A DNA stretch of 47,618 nt from Streptomyces sp. MBT53. Its GTDB lineage: Bacteria; Actinomycetota; Actinomycetes; Streptomycetales; Streptomycetaceae. Shown in pieces: positions 9,401 through 16,795 of the stretch. The number at the start of each line of letters is the position of its first letter. The stretch's first letter is position 1. Made by a program: the position numbers and the translations under genes. The DNA lies in the NCBI RefSeq assembly GCF_016654115.1, contig NZ_JAEQAZ010000055.1, forward strand, positions 1-47,618, in the 5' to 3' direction. The notes beneath the pieces were generated by a model. The model was not told the DNA's origin and did not search any database. It was given only the letters and a program-made list of their open reading frames with translations.

Positions 9401-9974
9401 CGGCGAACAGTCCGGCCACATCGCGGGCGTCGGCTTCGACCTGTACGTCCGCATGGTCGGCGAGGCGGTCGCGGACTACCGCGCCTCCCTGGAGGGCGGT
9501 GTCGAGGAGGAGCCGCCCCTGGAGGTCAAGATCGAGCTCCCGGTCGACGCGCACGTCCCGCACGACTACGCCCCCGGTGAGCGCCTGCGACTGGCGGCCT
9601 ACCGGTCCATCGCCTCCGCCAACACGGAGGAGGACATCAAGGCCGTACGCGAGGAACTCGTCGACCGCTACGGCAAGTTGCCCGAGCCGGTGGAGAACCT
9701 GCTGCTGGTGGCCGGCCTGCGCATGCTCGCGCGCGCGTGCGGCGTCGGCGACATCGTCCTCCAGGGCACCAACATCCGCTTCGCACCGGTGGAGTTGCGC
9801 GAGTCCCAGGAACTCCGCCTCAAGCGCCTCTACCCCGGCACCGTCATCAAACCGGCCGCCCACCAGGTACTCGTACCGCGCCCGAAGACGGCGAGGGTGG
9901 GCGGAAAGCCGTTGGTGGGACGGGAGTTGCTGGGCTGGGTGGGGGAGTTCCTGGCGACGATCCTGGGGTCGTAG
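6444..9974 (+). CDS. mfd: Transcription-repair coupling factor Mfd
   Basis: A 1176-residue DNA translocase that removes RNA polymerase stalled at lesions and recruits UvrA. The N-terminal UvrB-like module spans about residues 1-350. The RNA-polymerase-interacting CarD-like domain begins near 497 (LEAGDYIVHEQHGVGRY). The superfamily 2 helicase core follows: Walker A GYGKTE near 655, DEEQ box near 754, motif III SATPIPRT, and motif VI QLRGRVGRGRERGYAY. The C-terminal TRCF domain lies at about 1020-1120. Length is normal for the family. The ATG at 6444 has no strong Shine-Dalgarno but matches the expected N-terminus. The gene stands alone, between terminators on both sides. Confidence 0.98.
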   Translation: MSLHGLLDAVVKDPALAEATRAAADGNRMHVDLVGPPATRPFAVAALAREAGRTVLAVTATGREAEDLAAALRSLLPPDGVVEYPSWETLPHERLSPRSDTVGRRLAVLRRLAHPRDDDPETGPVSVVVAPVRSVLQPQVKGLGDLEPVALRSGQSADLNAVVDALGAAAYARVELVERRGEFAVRGGILDVFPPTEEHPLRVEFWGDDVEEIRYFKVADQRSLEVADHGLWAPPCRELLLTEDVRTRARALAEAHPELGELLGKIAEGIAVEGMESLAPVLVDDMELLLDVLPKGAMAVVCDPERVRTRASDLVATSQEFLQASWAATAGGGEAPIDVDAASLWSIADVRDRARELDMMWWSVSPFAADEELDADTLKLGMHAPETYRGDTAKALADTKGWLADGWRTVFVTEAHGPAARTVEVLGSEGVAARLETELGEIAPSVVHVATGSIDYGFVDTALKLAVLTETDLSGQKAAGKDGVRMPARRRKTIDPLTLEAGDYIVHEQHGVGRYIEMVQRTVQTATREYLVVEYAPAKRGQPGDRLYIPTDQLEQITKYVGGEAPTMHRLGGADWTKTKARAKKAVKEIAADLIKLYSARMAAPGYAFGADTPWQRELEDAFPYAETPDQLTTIAEVKDDMEKSVPMDRLVCGDVGYGKTEIAVRAAFKAVQDGKQVAVLVPTTLLVQQHFGTFTERYSQFPVNVRALSRFQTDTEAKATLEGLREGSVDLVIGTHRLFSSETKFKDLGLVIVDEEQRFGVEHKEQLKKLRANVDVLTMSATPIPRTLEMAVTGIREMSTITTPPEERHPVLTFVGPYEEKQIGAAIRRELLREGQVFYIHNRVESIDRAAARLREIVPEARIAIAHGQMSEQALEQVVVDFWEKKFDVLVSTTIVESGIDISNANTLIVERGDNFGLSQLHQLRGRVGRGRERGYAYFLYPPEKPLTETAHERLATIAQHTEMGAGMYVAMKDLEIRGAGNLLGGEQSGHIAGVGFDLYVRMVGEAVADYRASLEGGVEEEPPLEVKIELPVDAHVPHDYAPGERLRLAAYRSIASANTEEDIKAVREELVDRYGKLPEPVENLLLVAGLRMLARACGVGDIVLQGTNIRFAPVELRESQELRLKRLYPGTVIKPAAHQVLVPRPKTARVGGKPLVGRELLGWVGEFLATILGS

Positions 9975-10002
9975 CGGCGAGGGGGGTGGTGCTACCCCCG
10001 GC

Positions 10003-10041
10003 AAAAGTGTGACGCCCCTTCGGGGAAGCGTCACACTTTTT
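10003..10041 (+). terminator. Intrinsic terminator after mfd
   Basis: A perfect 13-bp stem (10003-10015 with 10028-10040, AAAAGTGTGACGC and its complement) with a CCCCTTCGGGGAA-type loop that extends the pairing, ending in a T run. It starts 28 bp after the mfd stop. Its A-rich left arm gives T residues on the other strand too, so it may also end the convergent tetR transcript. Confidence 0.92.
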
Positions 10042-10187
10042 CAGCTGCAACAGCCGACCGGCCCCGCTGACGGGACGGGCCGACAGCGGGCCGCCCCGGC
10101 CTGCCTGCCCCACAGCGCCCAACGGCCTTTCGCGTACGGCGAGTTGCACGGGACGAGCGAGCCTGCCCGGGACAACCGCGCACACCG

Positions 10188-10772
10188 TCAGCCGGTCGTG
10201 CCGCGGAACAACATCCCCGCCAGCAACCGGAACACCTCCTCCGGCTCCCGCTCACCCACCGCCCCGTCCAGATTGTGGCCGAGCAGCAGCGTGGCGAAGC
10301 CGTGCGCCAAGGACCACGCGGCGACTCCGGCGAGGCGGGCGTCGGGGCCGCGGCCCTCGGGAGGTACGGCGGAGACGGCGCCGCTCAGCGCGTCGGCCGC
10401 GAGCGCGCGGGCCGTGGCGAGTTCGAGGTCGCCCTCGCGCAGCAGCTCGGGCGCGAACATCACCTGGAAGTGCGCCGGATGCTCGCGCGCGAAGCGCACG
10501 TACCGCACACCCGCGTCCTTGAGATCGGCCGCCTCCCCGATCGCGGCGGCGAGCAGCCCGAACCCTTCCGCCGCGATGGCCGTCAACAGCCCTGTGCGGT
10601 CCTTGAAGTGATGCGCCGGCGCCGCGTGCGAGACGCCGGCGCGGCGGGCGAGATCCCGCAGGCTCAGCCCGGACGGGCCGTCGGCGGCGATGACGTCGAG
10701 CGCGGCGGTGAGAACGGCGCGGCGCAGGTCGCCGTGGTGGTACGGGCTCTTGGTGGACCTGGTCGTACTCAT
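10188..10772 (-). CDS. TetR/AcrR-family regulator (WHG-type C-terminus)
   Basis: A 194-residue repressor. The N-terminal helix-turn-helix is clear: YHHGDLRRAVLTAALDVI, then LSLRDLARRAGVSHAAPAHHFKDRTGLLTAIA. The C-terminal half (FAREHPAHFQVMF, later AAWSLAHGFATLLL) fits the WHG-like ligand-binding domain of this subgroup. It probably controls itself and the divergent gene at 10879, since the 106 bp between them hold an inverted repeat. A likely -10 box TAGATT is at 10791-10796 on the minus strand. The ligand is unknown. Confidence 0.92.
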   Translation of the reverse strand: MSTTRSTKSPYHHGDLRRAVLTAALDVIAADGPSGLSLRDLARRAGVSHAAPAHHFKDRTGLLTAIAAEGFGLLAAAIGEAADLKDAGVRYVRFAREHPAHFQVMFAPELLREGDLELATARALAADALSGAVSAVPPEGRGPDARLAGVAAWSLAHGFATLLLGHNLDGAVGEREPEEVFRLLAGMLFRGTTG

Positions 10773-10790
10773 GCTCAGCAGCGTACGCCG

Positions 10791-10841
10791 AATCTAGGCA
10801 TTGACAAGTTCGGGCGGCTGAGGCAATCTTGTCAGTGTCAA
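10791..10841. promoter_or_regulatory. Divergent promoter with candidate TetR operator
   Basis: TTGACA (10801-10806) and CAATCT (10824-10829), 17 bp apart, form a plausible plus-strand promoter. TGACAAG (10802-10808) and CTTGTCA (10828-10834) are perfect inverted half-sites overlapping both boxes, and a further TGTCAA (10836-10841) repeats the half-site. A repressor bound here would block the promoter. Minus-strand TAGATT at 10791-10796 would serve tetR. Confidence 0.6.
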
Positions 10842-10878
10842 GTTGTGGAGCGACCGGGACGCGACGAGGAGTTGTGCC

Positions 10879-11787
10879 ATGTCCGAAGACGTACGTGGAG
10901 TGGAGACCGCGAACTACCCCGCCACCGTGGAGCCGGGCCGGGTGCGCCAGCTCTGGCACCTGCTCGAACCCCTGCACGCGGTGCTGTACTACGCGCCGGA
11001 GGTCTTCGAGGAGGCCGCCGCGCTCGGCTACGACATCGAGGAGCGCTGGCCGAGTTACTTCCCGCTGCGCGCCGCCCCCTTGGGCCCGGCCGGCGCCGAG
11101 CGGGTGACCTCCGCCTTCTACAGCTTCAGCCCCCGCATGGTCGCCGAACACATCGACCCCGCGTGGCGCATCGCGAGCCCGGACGCCGTACTGAAGGCGA
11201 GGCTGCGCGGAATGGACCGGGCCTACCGCGCGATATTCGGCGACCGTATCGACAGCCCCGAACTCGCGGAGGCCGCCGCCCTGGCCCGTCGCGCCGCCGA
11301 GGCGGTCACCACGGCCGGCCGTCCCCTCGCCGCGGCCAACGCCGAGTTGCCCTGGCCCGAGGAGCCCCACCTCCAGCTGTGGCAGGCGGCGACGATCCTG
11401 CGCGAACACCGCGGTGACGGCCACCTCGCCGCCCTCCTCGTCGCCGGCCTGGACCCGGTCGAGTCCCTGGTCTCCTTCGCCGCGATAGGAGCCGCCTCCG
11501 TCGAGCGCTTCGAAAGCCGTGGCTGGAGCCGGGAGGAATGGTCGGCGGCCCGCGAACGCCTGGTCGCCCGGGGCCTGTTGGACGATCTCGGTACGGCGAC
11601 CAGGGCGGGCCGCGAGCTGCGCCAGGAGGTGGAGCGCCGCACCGACAGGCTGGCCGCCGAGCCCTGGCAGTTCCTCGGCAGGGCGGACACCGACCGACTC
11701 GCCGATCTGCTGGGGGAGTTCTGGGTCGCGGTGCTCGGTTCCGGGCTGCTGCCCTCGGAGTCGACGCTGGGCATCGGCAAGGTCTGA
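10879..11787 (+). CDS. SCO6745-like conserved protein
   Basis: A 302-residue soluble protein. The opening (GRVRQLWHLLEPLHAVLYYAPE) and a C-terminal winged-helix-like block (REEWSAARERLVARGLLDD, then ATRAGRELRQEVERRTDRLA) resemble the actinobacterial family annotated as SCO6745 family, whose function is not established; I recall this from memory. The ATG at 10879 follows GAGGAG by seven bases, so the upstream ATG at 10843 is rejected. It diverges from the TetR gene and is the probable regulatory target. No hydrophobic segment or signal peptide is visible, so it should be cytoplasmic. Confidence 0.75.
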   Translation: MSEDVRGVETANYPATVEPGRVRQLWHLLEPLHAVLYYAPEVFEEAAALGYDIEERWPSYFPLRAAPLGPAGAERVTSAFYSFSPRMVAEHIDPAWRIASPDAVLKARLRGMDRAYRAIFGDRIDSPELAEAAALARRAAEAVTTAGRPLAAANAELPWPEEPHLQLWQAATILREHRGDGHLAALLVAGLDPVESLVSFAAIGAASVERFESRGWSREEWSAARERLVARGLLDDLGTATRAGRELRQEVERRTDRLAAEPWQFLGRADTDRLADLLGEFWVAVLGSGLLPSESTLGIGKV

Positions 11788-11989
11788 GAGGGGTGTGGGG
11801 AGAGAGTGTGGGGAGGGAGTGCGAGGTGGGGGCGCCCGCGCCGACTAAGTCGTGCCGATACACCCGAGTTGCACGTCATGCGCCCCCGGGCCCCATATGT
11901 TCGCGACATCTCCGCCGCTAACGTGGGCACCAGGTCAATATCCGCCCCCGCAGGGGCGGGGGCCGGGTGAACTAGGGGAGGGGCGCACT

Positions 11990-12748
11990 GTGATGCGTCT
12001 GAGGGGTGGGGCGGCCGTCGCCGTCCTGATCATGTTGTCCGTCGCCGGATGCAAGGACACCACAGGGGCCTCCGGGCCCGAAGCGACGACCGGTGGGGAC
12101 TCCGGCGGGAACTCTGGAGGGAACTCCGGTGGAGGCACCGGCGGGGGCGCGGCGCTCACCGCCGCCGAGTCCCTGACCGTCAAGGGGCGGGCGCCGAAGA
12201 CCGGTTACTCCCGCGAGCGGTTCGGCACCGCCTGGGCCGACACGGACTCCAACAGCTGTGACACCAGGGACGACATCCTCAAACGGGACCTGAAGCAGGT
12301 GAAGTTCACCGGCGGCACCTGCAAGGTGTCGTACGGCGTCCTCGAATCCGACCCGTACTCCGGCAAGGAGGTGACCTACCGTCGCGGGGCCAGCCTCGTC
12401 GACATAGACCACCTCGTCGCGCTCTCCGACGCCTGGCAGAAGGGTGCCAAGTACTGGGACGCCAGCAAGCGGATAGCCCTCGCCAACGACCCCCTCAACC
12501 TCCTGACCGTGGGCGCGAGCGCCAACCGCAGCAAGGGCGACGGCGACACGGCGACCTGGGTGCCGCCGTACAAGGCGTACCGCTGCACGTATGTCGCCGC
12601 GCAGGTCGCCGTGAAGAAGAAGTACGACCTGTGGGTCACCGCCGCCGAGAAGGCCGCGATGAAGAAGGTCCTCTCCACCTGTCCGGGCCAGAAGCTCCCG
12701 TCCGGCGGCAACCCGACGAGCGCGCCGTCGAGGTTCCACGCGAAGTGA
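11990..12748 (+). CDS. Secreted HNH-nuclease-family lipoprotein (GmrSD C-terminal/DUF1524 type)
   Basis: A protein of about 252 residues with a lipoprotein signal (lipobox SVAGC, Cys near residue 21), a Gly/Ser/Asn linker and one globular domain. The domain carries DIDHLVALSDAW and, about 40 residues later, NDPLNLLTVGASANRSKGD: the histidine and Asn/Asn/Lys pattern of HNH-type nucleases of the DUF1524 group. It would act outside the membrane, perhaps on extracellular DNA, but activity is inferred only from the motif. GTG 11990 lies eight bases after GGAGG; ATG 11993 is an equally possible start. A CCGCCCC/GGGGCGG hairpin precedes the gene at 11942-11959. Confidence 0.82.
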   Translation: MMRLRGGAAVAVLIMLSVAGCKDTTGASGPEATTGGDSGGNSGGNSGGGTGGGAALTAAESLTVKGRAPKTGYSRERFGTAWADTDSNSCDTRDDILKRDLKQVKFTGGTCKVSYGVLESDPYSGKEVTYRRGASLVDIDHLVALSDAWQKGAKYWDASKRIALANDPLNLLTVGASANRSKGDGDTATWVPPYKAYRCTYVAAQVAVKKKYDLWVTAAEKAAMKKVLSTCPGQKLPSGGNPTSAPSRFHAK

Positions 12749-12825
12749 GCTGCCGACCCGTGGGCCCGTTGGCCTGTCGGCCCGTTGGAGCAAGCCCTTT
12801 TACGTGCAGAGGGTGGTGAGGAATC

Positions 12826-13281
12826 ATGCTGCCTCAGGTCGGCAGCGAAGTAATTGTCTCCTGCGAGCCGGCAAGAGCCCGGGTTGTGTCGGTGAGCGCG
12901 CGGTACATCACGGTGGAATGGCCATGGAGTGTGGTCGACAACTCCTCGAATTTCCGCTGGGACGGAACCTTCGCGCTGCCTTACGGAGAATCCAGTCCGG
13001 AATGGGTTCCATATCGACTCGAACCGGCCCCGTCCGAGCTTAGTGCCGGAGATGTCTGTACGGTCTCCATCCCGCCGACCCGGCTCCACGTCGGGCACTG
13101 CGAGGCGTACGACCCTCCGCGCAGCCTGGGTTGGGCTCCCGCGCCCACCGCCGGAATCTACGTAATGCGACCAGAGGACTCGGACCAGGAGGACGCGGGC
13201 TGCATGCTCTACCTGGGCGGCGGCGACCCCATTCGTGTGGACCCGGTCGAGGCTGAACTGTGCCCGAAGCAGGCTGAGTAA
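12826..13281 (+). CDS. Hypothetical protein, no family recognised
   Basis: A 151-residue protein I cannot assign. It opens with a beta-rich stretch (GSEVIVSCEPARARVVSVSARYITVEW) that looks like a small SH3-type barrel, and holds four cysteines (in SCEP, VCTVS, HCEAY and GCMLY) spread over its length. There is no signal peptide or membrane segment. The ATG at 12826 follows GGTGAGG at good spacing. Its wobble positions are visibly less GC-biased than those of mfd or eno, which fits recent acquisition. It starts 78 bp after the HNH lipoprotein stop and ends in a hairpin terminator. Confidence 0.6.
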   Translation: MLPQVGSEVIVSCEPARARVVSVSARYITVEWPWSVVDNSSNFRWDGTFALPYGESSPEWVPYRLEPAPSELSAGDVCTVSIPPTRLHVGHCEAYDPPRSLGWAPAPTAGIYVMRPEDSDQEDAGCMLYLGGGDPIRVDPVEAELCPKQAE

Positions 13282-13315
13282 GGATTTCCCGCGTGTGGCG
13301 CTGACATGCATGGTC

Positions 13316-13350
13316 GGCCGCACCGGGGCGGGAGGGCACCCGGTGCGGCC
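13316..13350. terminator. Bidirectional terminator candidate
   Basis: A perfect 12-bp stem (13316-13327 with 13339-13350) with an 11-base loop, followed on the plus strand by CGGATCGGGTTTTG. It lies between convergent genes ending at 13281 and 13367 and could serve both. Confidence 0.75.
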
Positions 13351-13366
13351 CGGATCGGGTTTTGTG

Positions 13367-14122
13367 TCAGGTCCGGGAGAGGGCCTTCGTGCCCGAGAGG
13401 AGGGGGATGAGGGCGAAGTTGCCGTCGCCGGTGCCGCAGGTCGGGGTGGTGTCGGCGGTGTCGGAGACCTTGGTGCCGGTGGCGAAGCGGCCGTCGCGGG
13501 TCGTTGGGACCACCGTGGTGAAGTGGTCGTTGAACGGGCTTTGGCCGTAGTAGTAGACGCACTGCTGGAGGTTGACGTAGCGCCCGGCCGTGAGGTCCAG
13601 GGCCTTGACGTCGGACAGCAGGGGGACGAGGTGGTACTGGCCTTGTCCCGGGCCGCAACTGGGCGTTGTGTCGGGGGTGTTGGAGACGTTCGAGTGCGCG
13701 GCGAACGCGGAGGCCCCGACGTTCGCGACCGTGGTGATGTGGTCGTGCTGGGCGTCGGAGTAGTAGACGCACTGGTGGAGGTTCAGGTAGCGGCCGGCGC
13801 TGAGGTCGAGCGACTGGACGCCTGCCCATGGGGACGACGGTTTGAAGTTTCCGTCGCCGGCGCCGCAGGAGCGGCTCGTCTCGGCGGTGTTGGAGGTGTC
13901 CGTCCCGGTCGTGAAGCGGCCGTCGCGGCTCGGCACCACGGTGGTGAAGTAGTCGACGGCCGCGGAGGGCAGGTACACGCACTGGTGCAGGTTCAGATAG
14001 CGACCGGCCTGCGGGGCGTGGGCGTGGGCGTCGGCATGGGCCGTCGAGGTCGGTGACACGAACAGAGCGGTGGCGGCGGCTGCGGCGGCGAGCCATGTCC
14101 TGGCCCGTCCCTTGTGGCGCAC
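13367..14122 (-). CDS. Secreted protein of three 70-residue repeats
   Basis: A 251-residue protein with a Sec-type signal peptide (basic MRHKGRAR, Ala-rich core, cleavage probably near AHA-DA at 30). The mature part is three tandem repeats in exact 70-residue register: AGRY occurs at residues 39, 109 and 179. Each repeat has a (Y/V)(L/V)NL(H/Q)QCVY block, a DxxTTV block and a CGxGxGxxxxxPLL-like block, so two cysteines per repeat probably form a disulfide. I know no family with this pattern; a three-fold adhesive or lectin-like fold is possible. The GTG start follows AAAGGGGA. Confidence 0.75.
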   Translation of the reverse strand: MRHKGRARTWLAAAAAATALFVSPTSTAHADAHAHAPQAGRYLNLHQCVYLPSAAVDYFTTVVPSRDGRFTTGTDTSNTAETSRSCGAGDGNFKPSSPWAGVQSLDLSAGRYLNLHQCVYYSDAQHDHITTVANVGASAFAAHSNVSNTPDTTPSCGPGQGQYHLVPLLSDVKALDLTAGRYVNLQQCVYYYGQSPFNDHFTTVVPTTRDGRFATGTKVSDTADTTPTCGTGDGNFALIPLLSGTKALSRT

Positions 14123-14314
14123 AGGTGTCCCCTTTCCGGGGTCCGAGCTGGTGATTGCGCGATCTTGCGCGGGCTCAGCTCAGCACGTGTGCACGGGAGT
14201 CGACCGCGTGTCCTCTCTCCAATCCACCTGAAGGTGTGGGTCGCGTTTTCGATCTCTTGACGGCTGGACCTGCTGTTCTTGCGGGGACGCGTGGAGCGTT
14301 CGTCGTACGCGAGG

Positions 14315-14893
14315 TCAGACGACCGATGCCCGGAAAGGATCGGTGGGGATGATCTGCGCCTTGTCGAAGAGTCGTTCCAGTGCCTCGTGTCCGTGGTGCC
14401 GGCGGAACTCGACCTCGGCCGTGGTCACCGGCAGGGTCCACAGGATGCGGGCGTGTCCGCCGGGCAGCGGGCAGTGTTCGAGGTCGGGGCCGTGGAGGTA
14501 GGGCAGGCTGATCAGCAGGTGGTCGCAGGTCGAACCGGGTACCCACGGTTCGCCGATCGGCATGCTGTGCTCCAGGTCGAGTTGATGCCCTCCGCAGTGG
14601 TAGAAGGCGATCATCGCCATGAGTTCGATGAACCGTTCGTCGCGGACGGGCGCGGTCATGACGAACTCAAGGCCGTGACCCTGCGTCTGCATCGAGGCCC
14701 AGCATCCGGCGGTCACATAGGCCCAGTTGTCGCTGCGGGGACCGGGCTCTACAACGAGGACTCTTAGGTCGGGCACTTCATCTCGCCGTTCTGGGCCGAG
14801 GTCGTAGTCGACGACGTCCACCGTGTGCCCCGTGAAGAACGTCCGGACGTGTGACTCAACGGCGCCTGCGGCCAGCCGCCTCGTATTGCTCAC
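14315..14893 (-). CDS. Suppressor-of-fused (SUFU) domain protein
   Basis: A 192-residue protein matching the bacterial SUFU-like family. Recognisable blocks are GLEFVMTAPVRDERFIELM, LEHSMPIGEPWVPGS, LLISLPYLHGPDLEHCP, then ILWTLPVTTAEVEFRRHHG and EALERLFDKAQI. In bacteria, stand-alone SUFU domains have been classed as immunity proteins of polymorphic toxin systems; whether this one neutralises a toxin is inference. There is no signal peptide, so it should be cytoplasmic. The start is a GTG at 14891-14893 with only a weak upstream GGA. No toxin gene is visible nearby. Confidence 0.8.
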   Translation of the reverse strand: MSNTRRLAAGAVESHVRTFFTGHTVDVVDYDLGPERRDEVPDLRVLVVEPGPRSDNWAYVTAGCWASMQTQGHGLEFVMTAPVRDERFIELMAMIAFYHCGGHQLDLEHSMPIGEPWVPGSTCDHLLISLPYLHGPDLEHCPLPGGHARILWTLPVTTAEVEFRRHHGHEALERLFDKAQIIPTDPFRASVV

Positions 14894-15019
14894 GGCGCGA
14901 TCATTCCAGACTGCGATCGACCGACACGGATCGTTCGCGCAGGGGTCGGGAGCTTGTGGGTCTTGAGCGTGTCAGGCCCGCAACGGGGTTGCTTTCGGCT
15001 CTAGTTGGTCGGGGCGTAG

Positions 15020-15054
15020 AAGTGTGACATTCGAAGGTGAAGTGTCACGCTTTT
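15020..15054. terminator. Hairpin terminator candidate
   Basis: A 10-bp stem with one G-U pair (15020-15029 with 15043-15052), ending in TTTT on the plus strand. Its AAGTGTGAC arm repeats the stem of the mfd terminator. It lies 32 bp past the stop of the DUF6193-like gene on the minus strand, although the T run favours the plus strand. Confidence 0.5.
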
Positions 15055-15083
15055 GCGGCTCGGTAGGTCTGTCGAGAGCGGCC

Positions 15084-15596
15084 TTACGTAGAGGCGGTGA
15101 TGACGGGCTCGGGGTCGGTGGGCAGGAGTTCGAGCACCAGGGCCACAGCCTCTTCGGCGGTTTCGACTTCGCCGATCACGGCGAAAGGACTGCGACGGCG
15201 AACCATGAACCGTCCGTTGTGCAAGGGCTCGATCGATCCGGCCTGCACGGTCCAGGGGTAGCTGGTGGAGCTGCTGAAGAGCAGGGCGAAGTGGCTGGTG
15301 AACGGATACAGCCGCCGGAGTCGTGGTTGAGCGGCGGCAGCCTCCAGCAGCGGCACGATGCCCGGATACGGGCGCCCGGGCCTGCGGATCCGATGTACTG
15401 CGTGCCTCCACTGCCAGCTGAGTCGTAGAGATTGCCAATGAGCCTCGACCACGTCGGCCGGCCCGCGACCGCGTGCTGCAGCCATGTCCGGCAGAACTGG
15501 TCTTGGCGGCAGGGCCACGTGCTGATCGGAGGTCTCGCCGTTCGCGTCCACAGTCGTAGTGTCGCGGCCGTTGCCTCCCGGTGCCGCATGGTCCAC
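15084..15596 (-). CDS. DUF6193-like protein, start uncertain
   Basis: Up to 170 residues. The C-terminal two thirds (DVVEAHWQSLR, then LRRLYPFTSHFALLFS, GSIEPLHNGRFMV and VETAEEAVALVLELLP) resemble the DUF6193 family of Streptomyces, as I remember it; the function is unknown. The first 40 residues are Pro/Ala/Arg-rich and look unlike a folded domain. No candidate start (GTG 15596, GTG near 15551, ATG 15485) has a good ribosome-binding site, so the gene may begin later or have a damaged 5' end. It diverges from the SUKH-4 gene. Confidence 0.55.
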   Translation of the reverse strand: MDHAAPGGNGRDTTTVDANGETSDQHVALPPRPVLPDMAAARGRGPADVVEAHWQSLRLSWQWRHAVHRIRRPGRPYPGIVPLLEAAAAQPRLRRLYPFTSHFALLFSSSTSYPWTVQAGSIEPLHNGRFMVRRRSPFAVIGEVETAEEAVALVLELLPTDPEPVITAST

Positions 15597-15700
15597 GAGG
15601 TGATCTTGCGAGGCCTCGAACGGCGGCGGACGGCGGGCGATGGCGTTGATCGTCCGGCGCGTAGCGTCATCGCAGTCGCACGCCCGAGAGAAGGGACGTC

Positions 15701-16237
15701 ATGGTCACCCACGCAGACCTTGCCGCCTGGGCCGGTCCGGGCAATGTCCATCGCGCGCCCCGGCGGACCGTCGCCGAGTGGGACATCCCGGCCGAGGCGA
15801 AGCACATGCTGACCGGCGTCGGAATCCCGATCACTGAGCAGACCATCACCCACGTCCCCTACCAGAGCGAGCCGTCTCCGCAGCTGGTGGCCTCCGACGG
15901 CCGACGGTTCTACAAGCTCACGATCTCCCAGGCGTCGGGCCTGGACTACTGGCAGGCTTTCGGAGTCCAGCCGGTCACGGGCGAGGTCCACCACATCGGG
16001 TGGACCGGTGAAGCCCGGTTCACCAACGCTTCGGTCGAGCGATGGCTCCTGTCTCTCCATCACTTCGGGCGTCGCCTCAGCCGGTCCCAGGTCCTCGAAG
16101 ATCCATTCGAGGACGAAGACGCCGCACTGAATGAGCTGAAGGCTCTGGCCGACGATCTCAAGGAGATCGATCCCGCGGCGTTCGAGGGCTACGAGGCCTT
16201 CACCTGGCCCGCGTTCCTCGACCGGTGGCTCTGGTGA
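15701..16237 (+). CDS. SUKH-4-like immunity protein
   Basis: A 178-residue cytoplasmic protein. The pattern fits the SUKH superfamily, group 4: WDIPAEAKHMLTGVGIP near the start, LVASDGRRFYKLTIS, VHHIGWTGEARFTNASVERWLLSLHHF, and a C-terminal helix leading to WPAFLDRWLW. SUKH proteins are best known as antidotes to contact-dependent and polymorphic toxins, though Streptomyces encode many orphan copies. GAGAAGGG lies six bases before the ATG. No toxin gene is adjacent, so a defensive role is inference. The SUFU gene about 0.8 kb away belongs to another immunity family. Confidence 0.75.
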   Translation: MVTHADLAAWAGPGNVHRAPRRTVAEWDIPAEAKHMLTGVGIPITEQTITHVPYQSEPSPQLVASDGRRFYKLTISQASGLDYWQAFGVQPVTGEVHHIGWTGEARFTNASVERWLLSLHHFGRRLSRSQVLEDPFEDEDAALNELKALADDLKEIDPAAFEGYEAFTWPAFLDRWLW

Positions 16238-16260
16238 CGCCGACAGGCGAGGGCAGTCGG

Positions 16261-16285
16261 CCCAGCCCAGCCCAGCCCAGCCCAG
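16261..16285. repeat. Pentanucleotide repeat, (CCCAG)x5
   Basis: Five perfect CCCAG copies in the gap between the convergent SUKH-4 gene and the 147-residue membrane protein gene. No function is evident. Confidence 0.9.
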
Positions 16286-16332
16286 TCCGGCACGGCCTGG
16301 CACACACGGCACATACGTCCGGTGCGAACTGC

Positions 16333-16776
16333 TCAGCGCGTGACCGGCAACGCCCCCACGAACTTCGGCCCGTCGCCCCGGTGTTGCACCGGAAACGTCA
16401 CCTTCAGCCCCTGCTCCTGCCCCGCCACCGACAGCCTCGTAGTGAACTGCAACCCCAGGAACGCCTTCTTCGAACCGCCCGCCGAGACGTACGGACGCGG
16501 CAGGTTCACCATCAACTTGCCCGGCTTTCCACCCCTGTTGCCGTCGAAGAACAGGACTCTCTGGTCGGTCAGGACTATGTAGAACGGGCGTGGAGTGACC
16601 GTGGCCATCACCGTGCCCGCGCTCAACACCCCCACCACGGCAGCCGTCAGGGCCTGCTTGCGGACAGACACCGAGCCGATCGCGGCCAGGGAAGTGAACT
16701 CGACGCGTTCGCCCTGGAGCAGCAACGGGGCTGCCGCTTCGAGGAGTTGGCGGTTTCGGCGGGCGTTCAGGGACAT
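16333..16776 (-). CDS. Small membrane protein with PH-like domain
   Basis: A 147-residue protein. An amphipathic N-terminus (MSLNARRNRQLLEAAAPLLL) is followed by a hydrophobic segment at about 45-62 (ALTAAVVGVLSAGTVMATV) and then a beta-rich part beginning FYIVLTDQRVLFFDGNRGG. The 'Y.VLTD.RVLF' phrase is typical of bacterial PH-like domains that sit at the membrane. The specific role is unknown. The ATG at 16774-16776 follows AGGAGT with good spacing; a longer reading frame upstream only translates the 12-bp repeats and is rejected. Confidence 0.7.
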   Translation of the reverse strand: MSLNARRNRQLLEAAAPLLLQGERVEFTSLAAIGSVSVRKQALTAAVVGVLSAGTVMATVTPRPFYIVLTDQRVLFFDGNRGGKPGKLMVNLPRPYVSAGGSKKAFLGLQFTTRLSVAGQEQGLKVTFPVQHRGDGPKFVGALPVTR

Positions 16777-16795
16777 GACGGGACTCCTGGGAGAC

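Noticed and set aside
15176..16312. Minus-strand frame across the SUKH-4 gene and part of the DUF6193-like gene
   Set aside because: It is antisense to a gene with a good ribosome-binding site and known family pattern.
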